From assembly GCA_035456465.1 (NCBI GenBank), contig DATIDD010000053.1, forward strand, positions 1 to 64,000: a DNA stretch of 64,000 nucleotides, in the 5' to 3' direction. Positions 18,343 to 26,565 of this stretch are shown here, piece after piece. Origin of the DNA: DATHTC01 sp035456465. Lineage in GTDB: Bacteria > Actinomycetota > Thermoleophilia > Gaiellales > Gaiellaceae. A program made the position numbers and the translations under genes. The notes under the pieces are model-generated. The model saw nothing but the letters and a program-made list of their open reading frames with translations, was not told the DNA's origin and did not search any database. The stretch's first letter is position 1, and the number at the start of each line of letters is the position of its first letter.

Positions 18343-18655
18343 GGCCGAGCGCCGCGCGGCCAACCACTATCGCCTCCGCGGCTACCGCATCCTCGCCCGC
18401 AACGCGTGGGCGGGCGGCTACGAGCTCGACCTGGTCGCGCGGCGCGGGAGGCGGGTCGTGTTCGCGGAGGTGAAGGAGAAGACGGGCGATCGCTTCGGCG
18501 ACCCGCTGGAGATGGTCGACGCCGAGAAGCGCCGCCGTGTGGCCTCCGCCGCCGAGGCCTGGCTGGCAGGCCGTCCGGGGCTGGCGGCGCTCGACGTGCG
18601 GCTCGAGGCGGTCTCGGTGCGCCCGCAGGGCGTCAGGCGCGTCCCCTTCGACTGA
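18323..18655 (+). CDS. yraN: YraN/UPF0102 family putative endonuclease-fold protein
   Basis: 110 residues. RGTEAERRAANHYRLRGYRILARN opens the family; YELDLVARRGRRVVFAEVKEK carries the PD-(D/E)XK-like acidic/Lys core (D, ExK), and MVDAEKRRRVASAAEAWL is the family helix. Usually located after rnhB, as here. Biochemical role is unsettled, with the fold suggesting a nuclease or resolvase-like activity. ATG 18323 lies inside the rnhB 3' end. Confidence 0.9.
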   Translation: MPRRGTEAERRAANHYRLRGYRILARNAWAGGYELDLVARRGRRVVFAEVKEKTGDRFGDPLEMVDAEKRRRVASAAEAWLAGRPGLAALDVRLEAVSVRPQGVRRVPFD

Positions 18656-18673
18656 GCGCGCCCTCGGTCGAGC

Positions 18674-18689
18674 CCGCCGCGCGCGGCGG
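18674..18689. other. 16-base GC palindrome downstream of yraN
   Basis: CCGCCGCGCGCGGCGG is a perfect palindrome 19 bases after the yraN stop, and a GTGCC/GGCAC hairpin follows at 18720-18733. It could end the rnhB-yraN transcript. Without a T-run this is tentative. Confidence 0.35.
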
Positions 18690-18814
18690 TGAGGACGGCT
18701 CCGACCGGTACGATTCCGCGTGCCGGAGGGCACTATCCCCCAACGGGCGCGCTCGTCAGAACGGCCTTCGCCGGCCCGGGCGCGCAGGCCTCCACCGCGG
18801 GGCGGGAGAAACTT

Positions 18815-18843
18815 CCGGCTGAACCCGACAACGCTTCAGCCGG
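18815..18843 (+). promoter_or_regulatory. Inverted repeat in the htpX 5' region
   Basis: CCGGCTGAA (18815-18823) and TTCAGCCGG (18835-18843) are perfect 9-bp arms around 11 bases, ending 19 bases before the htpX ATG. It may be an operator for a stress regulator or a leader hairpin. It does not match the CIRCE or HspR (HAIR) consensus. Confidence 0.45.
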
Positions 18844-18862
18844 AAAGGAACACGTACTCCAC

Positions 18863-19756
18863 ATGTCGATCACGCGTACCAGCATCGCGACGCGCACGCG
18901 CACCTGGCTGCTCATCGCGGGCCTCTCGGCCCTGCTCGTCGGCTTCGGCGCCCTGATCGGCGGCACCAGCGGGATCGTCCTGTTCGCCGGGATCGCCGTC
19001 GTCTTCAACCTCGTCATGTACTGGTTCTCCGCCAGCCTCGCGCTCAAGTCGAGCCGCGCGAGGCCGCTCGCCGAGGACGATGCGCCCCAGCTCCACCAGC
19101 TCGTCCGCGAGCTCGCGGGGAAGGCCGGGATCCCGATGCCGAGCCTGCACCTGATTCCCTCCGAGCAGCCGAACGCGTTCGCGACCGGCCGCAACCCGAA
19201 GCACGCCGCCGTCGCGGTGACGGAGGGGCTCCTCCACCACCTCCCGCCCGAGCAGGTTCGCGGCGTGGTGGCGCACGAGCTGGCGCACATCGCCAACCGC
19301 GACGTGCTCGTCCAGACGATCGCCGCGATGATCGGCGCCGCGATCGCCGCGATCGCGAACATCCTGCAGTTCTCCATGCTGTTCGGCGGCGGAGACGACG
19401 ACGACAGCCCGCTCGGCTTCATCGGCGTGATCGCGGCGATCATCTTCGCGCCGATGGCCGCGATGATCCTCCAGCTCGCGGTCTCGCGGCAGCGGGAGTA
19501 CCTGGCCGACGCCAGCGCCGCCCGCTACATCGGCGAGGGCGAGCCGCTCGCTCGCGCGCTGGAGACGCTCCAGCGCGGGACGGAGGCGATCCCGATGCGG
19601 GTCAACCCCGCCACGGAGGCGCTGTACATCGCCAACCCGCTGAGCGCGTTCAAGGGCCAGGGGATGTCGGCGCTGTTCTCCACGCATCCGCCGATGGAGG
19701 AGCGGATCCGCCGGCTCCGCGCGCTCGACGCGGCCGCGGGCGTCCACTACGGGTGA
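18863..19756 (+). CDS. htpX: Membrane zinc metalloprotease HtpX
   Basis: 297 residues, M48 family. Two N-terminal membrane helices (TWLLIAGLSALLVGFGALIGG and the following segment), the conserved IPSEQPNAFATGRNP, the zinc site HELAHIANRD (~134-143), two more membrane segments, and EYLADASAARY (~213) giving the third ligand Glu. It degrades misfolded membrane proteins. The ATG at 18863 matches the family N-terminus. The final codon overlaps the methyltransferase GTG start by four bases. Confidence 0.93.
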   Translation: MSITRTSIATRTRTWLLIAGLSALLVGFGALIGGTSGIVLFAGIAVVFNLVMYWFSASLALKSSRARPLAEDDAPQLHQLVRELAGKAGIPMPSLHLIPSEQPNAFATGRNPKHAAVAVTEGLLHHLPPEQVRGVVAHELAHIANRDVLVQTIAAMIGAAIAAIANILQFSMLFGGGDDDDSPLGFIGVIAAIIFAPMAAMILQLAVSRQREYLADASAARYIGEGEPLARALETLQRGTEAIPMRVNPATEALYIANPLSAFKGQGMSALFSTHPPMEERIRRLRALDAAAGVHYG

Positions 19757-20913
19757 GTCCAGGAGTCGCGGCCCCGCCGTCGAACGACGGTGGGGCCGTG
19801 GCACCGACGCAGGACGCCCTCTACGCCGAGCTCGACCTCGCGCTGTCGTGGTCCGAGTCGGCGCTGCCCCAGCGCGAGCGGACGAAGCACGTCCACGCGC
19901 TGCACCCGTACCTCGGCAAGTTCATCCCGCAGCTCGTGGAGGTGCTGCTGGAGCGCTACGTGCGGCCCGGTGGCCACGTCCTCGACCCGTTCGCCGGCTC
20001 GGGGACGACGCTCGCCCAGGCGCTCGAGAGCGGGCGCGACGCGACGGGCGCCGACGTGGCGGCGTTCAACGTCCTCCTCGGCCGCGTCAAGACGGCCGAG
20101 GTCAACCGGTTCACGCTCGAGCGCGACGTCCGCGACGCCCTCCGCCGGCTGGTCGACACGCCCGCGCCCGCGGCCGGCGGCTACGTCCGTCGCTGGTACG
20201 CCCCGCAGGCGGCCCGCGAGCTGCTCGCCTTCCGCTCGCTGGTCGACGGCTACGAGCACGCCGACGTGCTGCGCGTGGTCCTCGCCCGGGCCGCCCGCTC
20301 CGCCCGGCTCACCACCCACTTCGACCTCGACTTCCCCCGCGTGCCGCAGCACGGCCCTTACTGGTGCCACAAGCACAAGCGGGAGTGCCGCCCGGTCGGG
20401 CGCGCGTCGCACTTCCTCGAGCGCTACGGCCTGGACACCGTGGCGAGGATCAAGGCGTTCGCCCGCGTGCGGGCGCGCGGGCGCGAGGCGACCGTGCTGC
20501 ACGGCGACGCGCGCGAGCTCTCGTACGGCCGCCGCTTCGACGGCGTCGTCACCTCGCCGCCCTATCCGGGGCTGATCGACTACCACGAGCAGCACCGCTA
20601 CGCGTACGAGCTGCTCGGGCTGCCGGACCTCGGCCCGCTCGAGCTCGGGCGGGGCACGTCGAAGGCCGCCCTCGCGGCGTACGTCGACGGGGTCGCCGCG
20701 GTGCTCGCGAACGCGCGCGACCACCTCGAGCCCGGCGCCCGCGTCTGCATCGTCGTCGCCGACCGCCGTGGGCTCTACCCGGAGATCCTCGACCGGGCGG
20801 GGCTCCGCCTCGAGCAGCGGCTGCGGCGGCACGTGAACCGCCGGACCGGCCGCCGCGCCGGCGAGTTCTTCGAGGACGTCCTCGTCGCCCGGGCTGCGGG
20901 CGGCCCAGCCTAG
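19753..20913 (+). CDS. Orphan DNA methyltransferase (N4-cytosine/N6-adenine type)
   Basis: 386 residues. Motif I (AdoMet) DPFAGSGTTLAQ at ~77-88 and catalytic motif IV TSPPYPGLIDY at ~268-278, in the order I then IV with ~180 residues between, an alpha-like arrangement in which the target-recognition region would lie between them. The N-terminus (HALHPYLGKFIPQLVEVLL) is typical of DNA modification methylases that contact the target base. No restriction endonuclease is adjacent, so it looks like a solitary methylase. The GTG at 19753 overlaps the htpX stop; GTG 19798 is an alternative start. Confidence 0.82.
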   Translation: MSPGVAAPPSNDGGAVAPTQDALYAELDLALSWSESALPQRERTKHVHALHPYLGKFIPQLVEVLLERYVRPGGHVLDPFAGSGTTLAQALESGRDATGADVAAFNVLLGRVKTAEVNRFTLERDVRDALRRLVDTPAPAAGGYVRRWYAPQAARELLAFRSLVDGYEHADVLRVVLARAARSARLTTHFDLDFPRVPQHGPYWCHKHKRECRPVGRASHFLERYGLDTVARIKAFARVRARGREATVLHGDARELSYGRRFDGVVTSPPYPGLIDYHEQHRYAYELLGLPDLGPLELGRGTSKAALAAYVDGVAAVLANARDHLEPGARVCIVVADRRGLYPEILDRAGLRLEQRLRRHVNRRTGRRAGEFFEDVLVARAAGGPA

Positions 20914-21425
20914 AGCAGCCCGAGCCGGTCCAGCGCGAGGTAGCCGGGGCCGACGTCGGTGCAGCGGCCGCTGCGCAGGTGCTCGCGGAAGGCCGCCACG
21001 GTCAGCAGCTCCACGCCGAGCTGCGCGTCCTCGGCGCTCGGCGTCGCGACGCGGCGGCATCCCGTCGCCGCGAACACGTGGCGGATCCGCGTCGAGTAGG
21101 CGCAGTCGACCGTCGATCCGAGCGGGACGAGCTCGCCGGCGTAGCCCGTCTCCTCGAGCAGCTCGCGCTCGGCCGCCGCCGACGGCTCCTCGCCCGCGTC
21201 GATCTCGCCGCCGGGGAGCTCGAGCAGCACCTCCTCGATGCCGGGCCGGAACTCGCGGACGAGCACGACCTCGTCGTCCCGCGTCAGGGCGAGGACGACG
21301 GCGGTCGGCCCCTCGGCCTTCACCTCGAGCTCGCGCTGGCTGCCGTCGGGCAGGCGGTAGCGGCGGGCGACGATGCGCCGGTAGCCGTCGTACGCCGTCC
21401 GCTCGCCGAGTCGCTCCCACGCCAC
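20910..21425 (-). CDS. Nudix hydrolase, ADP-ribose pyrophosphatase-like
   Basis: 171 residues. The Nudix box GGEIDAGEEPSAAAERELLEETG lies at ~92-114, split here as GGEIDAGEEP and RELLEETG, with all catalytic Glu residues. The preceding VVLVREFRPGIEEVLLELPGG is the ADP-ribose/ADP-sugar subgroup pattern. It probably hydrolyses ADP-ribose or related nucleoside diphosphate derivatives. Its stop overlaps the convergent methyltransferase stop by four bases. Confidence 0.88.
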   Translation of the reverse strand: MAWERLGERTAYDGYRRIVARRYRLPDGSQRELEVKAEGPTAVVLALTRDDEVVLVREFRPGIEEVLLELPGGEIDAGEEPSAAAERELLEETGYAGELVPLGSTVDCAYSTRIRHVFAATGCRRVATPSAEDAQLGVELLTVAAFREHLRSGRCTDVGPGYLALDRLGLL

Positions 21426-21570
21426 GCGGCCAGGCTATGCGAATCCCGCGGTCGAGCTGCTCGTTCCGGCGCCGGGCGCGCCGGGCGCGAGATCCCGAGT
21501 CGCGAGGTCAATCGGCCTCGGCCGGCGCGGCCTCCGGTTCTGCCCTCCACTGGCCCGAAGCTCGTTCACA

Positions 21571-21591
21571 GTTCCGACACGACATCGGAAC
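21571..21591. promoter_or_regulatory. Inverted repeat upstream of comM
   Basis: GTTCCGA (21571-21577) and TCGGAAC (21585-21591) flank seven bases in the 201-base divergent gap between the Nudix gene and comM, 36 bases before the comM start. It looks like a dimeric-repressor operator, but it matches no named box I know. TACCGT at 21614-21619, seven bases before the GTG, may be the -10 of a leaderless comM message. The rest of the gap shows nothing recognisable. Confidence 0.4.
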
Positions 21592-21626
21592 GGTCGCGCG
21601 CGGGGTTGCGCCGTACCGTCGAGGGC

Positions 21627-23093
21627 GTGCTCGCGCGTGCCGTCACCCAGGCCGTGGTCGGGCTCGAGGCGCGCCGCGTGGAGGTCGAGGCGCACGTCCG
21701 CGGCAGCGTCCCGGCGCTGTCGATCGTCGGCCTCGCCGACCGCGCCTGCCAGGAGGCGAAGGAGCGGGTCCGCAGCGGGATCGCCTCGGCCGAGCGTCAC
21801 TGGCCGGGCGGCCGCATCACCGTCAACCTCGCTCCGGCGAGCCTGCGGAAGGAAGGCTCCGGGTTCGACCTGCCGATCGCGCTGGCGATCCTCGCGGCGT
21901 CGGGGCAGGTGTCGACGGAGCTGCTCGCCGCGCACGCGTCGCTCGGCGAGCTGTCGCTCGACGGGCGCATCCGTCCCGTCGGAGGCGCGCTGGCCGTCGC
22001 CGAGGGGGCCCGCCGGTCGGGGCTGCGCCGGATGCTCTGCCCGGCGCAGTCCGCGACGGAGGTGGCGCTCGCCGGCGTCGAGCCGGTGCCGGTCCGGCAC
22101 CTCGCCGAGGCGGCGTCCTACCTCGCGGGCGAGCTCGACCTGGCGCCGTGGGAGCCGCCGCCGGAGCGCGGCACCCCCGAGTGGTCGGCCGCGCCGGACC
22201 TCGCGGACCTGCGGGGTCAGGAGCGAGCGCGGCGCGCGCTCGAGCTCGCCGCGGCCGGAGCGCACAACCTCCTGCTCGCGGGGCCGCCCGGGACCGGGAA
22301 GACGATGCTGGCCCGCCGCCTGCCCGGGATCCTTCCGCCGCTCGCCGACGAGGAGGTGCTGGAGGTGACCCGCATCCACTCGGTCGCCGGCCTGCTCGCG
22401 GCCGATCGGCCGGTCGTGCTGACGCGACCGTTCCGCGCGCCGCACCACAGCGCCTCGACCGCGGCGATCGTCGGAGGCGGGCCGGGGCCGCGGCCCGGGG
22501 AGGCCAGCCTCGCGCACCGCGGCGTCCTGCTCCTCGACGAGCTGCCGGAGTTCCAGCGACCGGCCCTAGAGGCGCTGCGGCAGCCGCTCGAGGACGGCTA
22601 CGTGAGCGTCGCCCGCGTCGGCGGCCGCGCGCTGTTCCCGGCCCGGTTCCAGCTCGTCGGAACGATGAACCTGTGCCCGTGCGGCGGGCGCGGCGACCGG
22701 CGCGGCGGCTGCACGTGCTCGTCGCAGCGGCTCGCCGCGTTCCGGGACAAGCTCTCGCGTGCGCTGCTCGACCGCTTCGACCTCGCGGTCGTCGTGCCGC
22801 GGGCGCGGGCGGAGGAGCTCGCGGCCGGGCCGGCGGAGCCGTCCGCGCCGGTGCGGGAGCGGGTCGCGGCCGCCCGCGAGCGTCTCGCGGGCGAGCCGCT
22901 GCGGCGGGTGCGCGAGGCCGACGCGCTCCTCGACCGCGCGGTGGAACGGCTGCCGCTGTCCGGGCGTGGGCGGGCTCGCGTGGCGCGCGTGTCGCGGACG
23001 ATCGCCGCGCTCGAAGGGGCAGACGCCGTCGGCGCGGCGCACGTGGCCGAGGCGCTGTCGTACCGGGCGCCGCGGGAGCTGGAGGCGCCGTGA
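21627..23093 (+). CDS. comM: Mg-chelatase-like AAA+ helicase ComM/YifB
   Basis: 488 residues. N-terminal Lon-protease-like domain (ARRVEVEAHVRGSVPALSIVGL ... GRITVNLAPASLRKEGSGFDLPIA read in pieces), then AAA+ core with Walker A LAGPPGTGKTMLARRLPG (~212-229), Walker B GVLLLDELPEF (~292-302), and a cysteine cluster CPCGGRGDRRGGCTC (~351-365) characteristic of this family. ComM is a hexameric branch-migration helicase that extends transformation heteroduplexes. It overlaps dprA by four bases, so a natural-transformation DNA-processing pair is formed. Confidence 0.94.
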   Translation: MLARAVTQAVVGLEARRVEVEAHVRGSVPALSIVGLADRACQEAKERVRSGIASAERHWPGGRITVNLAPASLRKEGSGFDLPIALAILAASGQVSTELLAAHASLGELSLDGRIRPVGGALAVAEGARRSGLRRMLCPAQSATEVALAGVEPVPVRHLAEAASYLAGELDLAPWEPPPERGTPEWSAAPDLADLRGQERARRALELAAAGAHNLLLAGPPGTGKTMLARRLPGILPPLADEEVLEVTRIHSVAGLLAADRPVVLTRPFRAPHHSASTAAIVGGGPGPRPGEASLAHRGVLLLDELPEFQRPALEALRQPLEDGYVSVARVGGRALFPARFQLVGTMNLCPCGGRGDRRGGCTCSSQRLAAFRDKLSRALLDRFDLAVVVPRARAEELAAGPAEPSAPVRERVAAARERLAGEPLRRVREADALLDRAVERLPLSGRGRARVARVSRTIAALEGADAVGAAHVAEALSYRAPRELEAP

Positions 23094-24037
23094 GCGAGCT
23101 CGCGTCGTCCGTGTACGCCGCCGAGGGGCCGCGGGCGCCGGGATTCCGCCGGTTCGCGGCGTCCTTCGACGAGGCGAGGTTCCGGGCCGGGCTCGAGGCC
23201 GAGGGTCTGCGGTTCGTGCCGCGGTCGGCCGAGGAGTTCCCGCCGCTCCTGCGGGCGATCCACGACCCGCCGCCGGGCCTGTTCGTCCGCGGTACCGCCG
23301 AGCTCGAGCTGCTCGCGCGACCCGCCGTCGCCGTGGTCGGCGCGCGCGCGTGCAGCGGCTACGGTGCCGAGGTCGCACGGCGTCTCGGTCGCGAGCTGGC
23401 GGGGGCGGGGCTGGTCGTCGTCAGCGGGCTCGCGCGCGGCGTCGACGCGCGGGCGCACGAGGGCGCGCTCGAGGCGGGCGGCCCCACGGTGGCCGTGCTC
23501 GGCTGTGGGATCGACCGGGACTACCCGGCTGCGAACCGCGGGCTCGCGGAGCGGATCGCGGCGGCGGGTGCGATCGTGTCGGAGTACGCGCCGGGCGTCG
23601 AGCCGGCGCCCTGGCGCTTCCCGGCGCGGAACCGGATCGTCGCGGGCCTGTCGGTCGCGGCCGTCGTCGTCGAGGCGCGGGAGCGGAGCGGGGCGCTGAT
23701 CACCGCCGACTTCGCCATGGAGGAGGGCCGCGAGGTGTTCGGGGTCCCGGGCGAGATCACGAGCGCACTGTCGGCCGGAACGAACGCGCTCCTGCGTGCC
23801 GGCGCGACGCCGCTGTGCTCGGTCGGCGACCTGCTCGAGGCGCTCGGTGTCGAGCGCATCGAGGTCTCGGCGCGGGCGACGGCGGAGGCACCGATCCTCG
23901 ACCTCCTCCCGGGGAGCGCGGACGAGCTCGCGCGGGCATCGGGGCTGGCGGCGGCGGAGCTGGCGGCGAGGCTGGCGGAGCTCGAGCTGGACGGCGTCGT
24001 GGCGGTCGTCGACGGGGTCTACAGGAGGTGCGACTAG
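23090..24037 (+). CDS. dprA: DNA-processing protein DprA/Smf
   Basis: 315 residues. The Rossmann-like core shows AVVGARACSGYGAEVARRL (~78-96), VVSGLARGVDARAHEGAL, LGCGIDRDYPAANRGL, RFPARNRIVAGLS and ERSGALITADFAMEEGREVFGVPG in the right order, with a C-terminal winged-helix-like domain (~250-315). DprA loads RecA on incoming single-stranded DNA. It overlaps comM by GTGA. The stop TAG is also the first three bases of a TAGGAT box for the next gene. Confidence 0.95.
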   Translation: MSELASSVYAAEGPRAPGFRRFAASFDEARFRAGLEAEGLRFVPRSAEEFPPLLRAIHDPPPGLFVRGTAELELLARPAVAVVGARACSGYGAEVARRLGRELAGAGLVVVSGLARGVDARAHEGALEAGGPTVAVLGCGIDRDYPAANRGLAERIAAAGAIVSEYAPGVEPAPWRFPARNRIVAGLSVAAVVVEARERSGALITADFAMEEGREVFGVPGEITSALSAGTNALLRAGATPLCSVGDLLEALGVERIEVSARATAEAPILDLLPGSADELARASGLAAAELAARLAELELDGVVAVVDGVYRRCD

Positions 24038-24046
24038 GATCGGCCG

Positions 24047-25180
24047 ATGAGCTCCTACTGGCTCTCCGAGCCGCCCGAGCCGCTCCCGGAGCGCGGCACC
24101 TCCGGCCGAGTCGACGTCGCCGTGGTCGGCGGCGGCGTCACGGGGCTCGCCTGCGCGCTGACGCTCGCCCGGGCAGGGCGCACGGTGCGCGTGCACGAGG
24201 CGCGCGAGGTCGCCGGCGGCGCGAGCGGGCGCAACGGCGGCTTCGCGCTGCGCGGCGGTGCGATGCCGTACGACCGCGCGCGCGAGTGGCTCGGAGGCGA
24301 GGCCGCCGTCGCGTACTGGCGCTGGACCGAGCGCGCGCTCGAGCGCATGCTCGCGCTCGGTCCCGACGCCTTCCGCCGGAGCGGCAGCCTCCGGCTCGCG
24401 GCCGATGCGGAGGAGCGGGAGGAGCTGCGCGGCGAGTACGAGGCGCTCCGCGACGACGGCTTCGCCGCCGAGTGGCGCGACGAGCTGCCGGGCCGCGTCG
24501 GAGAGCGCTTCCGCGCGGCGATCTTCCATCCGCCCGACGCGGCGCTGCACCCCGCGCGGTTCGTCCGGCGCCTCGCCGCCGCGGCCGTCGAGGCGGGCGC
24601 CGAGGTCCGGCAGCACGACCGCGTCCGCTCGGTCGACGAGCTCGACGCCGACCGCGTGGTCGTCGCCACCGACGGCTACCCGAGCGGGCTGCTCGGCGAG
24701 CTCGAGGGCCTGATCATCCCGACGCGCGGACAGATGATCGCGACGGAGCCGCTCGAGGAGCGCGTGTTCGCCTGCCCGCACTACGGCCGCCACGGGTTCG
24801 ACTACTGGCAGCAGACGGACGACGGCCGGCTGCTCGCCGGCGGCTTCCGGGATTCCGCGCTCGACACCGAGTTCACGGCGGACGAGGCGACGACGGCGAC
24901 GATCCAGGACGCGCTCGAGCGCTTCGTCGCCGACCTCGTCGGGCGACCGCTCCGTGTCGAGCACCGCTGGGCCGGGATCTTCGGGCTCGTGCTCGACTTC
25001 CTCCCCGTCGTCGGCGCGCACCCGCGCGACGACCGGGTCTGGGTCGCCGGCGGCTACTCGGGTCACGGCAACGTGCTCGGATTCGCATGCGGCGAGGCCC
25101 TCGCCCGTGCCCTGCTCGGCGACCGCGATCCGATGCTCGACCTGTTCCGGCCGGAACGGCTCCTCGCGGCGGCCGCGTGA
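24047..25180 (+). CDS. FAD-dependent amine/amino-acid oxidase (DAO family, PuuB-like)
   Basis: 377 residues. Dinucleotide-binding motif VAVVGGGVTGLACALTLARAG (in pieces ~24-44), then GGASGRNGGFALRG (~63-76), the FAD site typical of gamma-glutamylputrescine oxidase/glycine oxidase relatives, and GYSGHGNVLGFACGEALA (~338-355) near the C-terminus. It would oxidise an amine to an imine with H2O2 release. The ATG lies six bases after TAGGAT (24035-24040), consistent with a leaderless message. It overlaps a RidA gene by four bases, matching an imine-producing reaction. Confidence 0.85.
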   Translation: MSSYWLSEPPEPLPERGTSGRVDVAVVGGGVTGLACALTLARAGRTVRVHEAREVAGGASGRNGGFALRGGAMPYDRAREWLGGEAAVAYWRWTERALERMLALGPDAFRRSGSLRLAADAEEREELRGEYEALRDDGFAAEWRDELPGRVGERFRAAIFHPPDAALHPARFVRRLAAAAVEAGAEVRQHDRVRSVDELDADRVVVATDGYPSGLLGELEGLIIPTRGQMIATEPLEERVFACPHYGRHGFDYWQQTDDGRLLAGGFRDSALDTEFTADEATTATIQDALERFVADLVGRPLRVEHRWAGIFGLVLDFLPVVGAHPRDDRVWVAGGYSGHGNVLGFACGEALARALLGDRDPMLDLFRPERLLAAAA

Positions 25181-25569
25181 CCGTCGAGCGGCGGATCGTC
25201 CCCGGGCTGTTCCCACCGCCCGACTACGCACATGTCGCCGTCGGCGCGGGGCGTCTCGTCTTCACCGCCGGCGGCGTCCCGCTCGACCACGACGGCGCGC
25301 TCGTCGGGCCGGGCGACTACGGCGAGCAGACGCGCCGGGTGATCGCCAACGTGCTCGCCGCGCTCGACGCGGCCGGCGCGGCGCCCGAGGACGTGGCGAA
25401 GACGACCGTGTACGTCGTCGCCGACCACGGACGCGGCCCGCTCGCGGAGGTCTGGGAGGTCGTCCGCAGCTCGCCGCTCGCGGGTGCGCCGAGCACGCTC
25501 CTCGGTGTCTCGACGCTCGGGTACGAGGGCCAGCTCGTGGAGATCGAGGCCGTCGCCGCGCTGCCCTGA
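25177..25569 (+). CDS. RidA/YjgF family reactive-imine deaminase
   Basis: 130 residues of one YjgF/RidA domain: VGAGRLVFTAGGVPLD, QTRRVIANVLAALDAAGAAPEDVAKTTVYV (read in pieces ~50-80), and STLLGVSTLGYEGQLVEIEAVA with the subunit-interface active site. Canonical RidA has a catalytic Arg near residue 105; here the equivalent segment reads PSTLLGVSTLG, so the Arg is absent and this is an Rid-subgroup member of uncertain activity. The GTGA overlap with the oxidase suggests it processes the oxidase product. Confidence 0.85.
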   Translation: MTVERRIVPGLFPPPDYAHVAVGAGRLVFTAGGVPLDHDGALVGPGDYGEQTRRVIANVLAALDAAGAAPEDVAKTTVYVVADHGRGPLAEVWEVVRSSPLAGAPSTLLGVSTLGYEGQLVEIEAVAALP

Positions 25570-25583
25570 GCGGCCCCAGGGGC

Positions 25584-26522
25584 CTACGGCTCGAACCGGG
25601 GCACGTCGAGCTCGTCCAGCCGCTCGAGCGCGGCGAGGGCGATCGCGAGGTCCTGGATCGCGAGCCCGGTCGAGTCGAACAGCGTGATCTCGTCGTCGGA
25701 GCGGCGCCCCTCGGCGGCGCCGGCGAGCACGTCGCCGAGCGCGGTCACGTCCTCGCGCCGCACCACGCCCGCCTCGACCGCGGCGGCGAGTTCTCCGCCG
25801 TGGCTCGCCTGCTCCCAGTCGTCGCAGAACAGCCGGCCGCGTGCAAGCTCGGCGACGGCGATCTCCGCCTTGCCCGGGCCGTCGGCGCCCATCAGCGACA
25901 CGTGCTGCCCGTGCGAGAGCGCGCCCTCGTCGAGCAGCACGACCTTCCCCGGCGTGACGGTGACGAGGAGATCGGCGGCGAGCGCCTCGTCGCGGCCGAC
26001 GACCCGGCCCCCGACCCGCGCGGCGACGGCGCGGGCCCGCTCCTCGTCGAGGTCCCAGAGCAGTGGCTCCCGGCCGGTCTCGGCGAGCATCCGAGCGGCG
26101 GCCTCGCCGTTGACGCCGACGCCGACCACCGCGGCGGCCGCAGCTCCGGGCCGGCCGAGGACGTCGCACGCGACCGCGGCCGCCGCGCCCGTCCGCATCG
26201 CGGTCACCGCACCTGCGTCGAGGACGGCCTCCGGCATCCCGGTCTCGGCGTCCGACACGAGGACGAGCCCCGTCACGGTGGGCAGCCCGCGCGCCGGATT
26301 GCCGGGGAACGAGGTCACCCACTTCAGCAGCGCGTGCCCGCCGCCCAGCGCCGGCATCGCCCGGAAGTCGCCGGCCGGGTAGTTCGCCACGTACAGCTTC
26401 GGCTGCATCGCCCACTCGCCGCGCGCGTAGCGGACGAACGCCTCGCGCACGGCCTCGAGCGCCCGCGCGGGCGGGACCGCGCGCTCCACGTCGCGGCCGG
26501 CGAGCAGCGGGATCCCGCTCAC
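25584..26522 (-). CDS. Ornithine cyclodeaminase/mu-crystallin family protein
   Basis: 312 residues. The N-terminal dimerisation and substrate domain has KLYVANYPAGDFRAMPALGG and LKWVTSFPGNPARGLPTV (Lys in the active-site position). The Rossmann domain follows with GVGVNGEAAARMLAE and VTVTPGKVVLLDE. Family members are ornithine cyclodeaminases, ketimine reductases or alanine dehydrogenases acting on imines; this one is probably an imine/ketimine reductase given the convergent oxidase-RidA pair, but that is inference. GTG start at 26522; 14 bases separate its stop from ridA. Confidence 0.82.
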   Translation of the reverse strand: MSGIPLLAGRDVERAVPPARALEAVREAFVRYARGEWAMQPKLYVANYPAGDFRAMPALGGGHALLKWVTSFPGNPARGLPTVTGLVLVSDAETGMPEAVLDAGAVTAMRTGAAAAVACDVLGRPGAAAAAVVGVGVNGEAAARMLAETGREPLLWDLDEERARAVAARVGGRVVGRDEALAADLLVTVTPGKVVLLDEGALSHGQHVSLMGADGPGKAEIAVAELARGRLFCDDWEQASHGGELAAAVEAGVVRREDVTALGDVLAGAAEGRRSDDEITLFDSTGLAIQDLAIALAALERLDELDVPRFEP

Positions 26523-26565
26523 GGCGCGGTCTTCGCCACGGGAGCGAGCGTCGGGCGAGCGACCG

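Noticed and set aside
17584..18363. N-terminal extension of the AAA/TPR ATPase through rnhB
   Set aside because: The frame stays open for 260 codons beyond the chosen ATG but is antisense to rnhB and lacks domain similarity; IGRQLQLDEL is the natural domain start.
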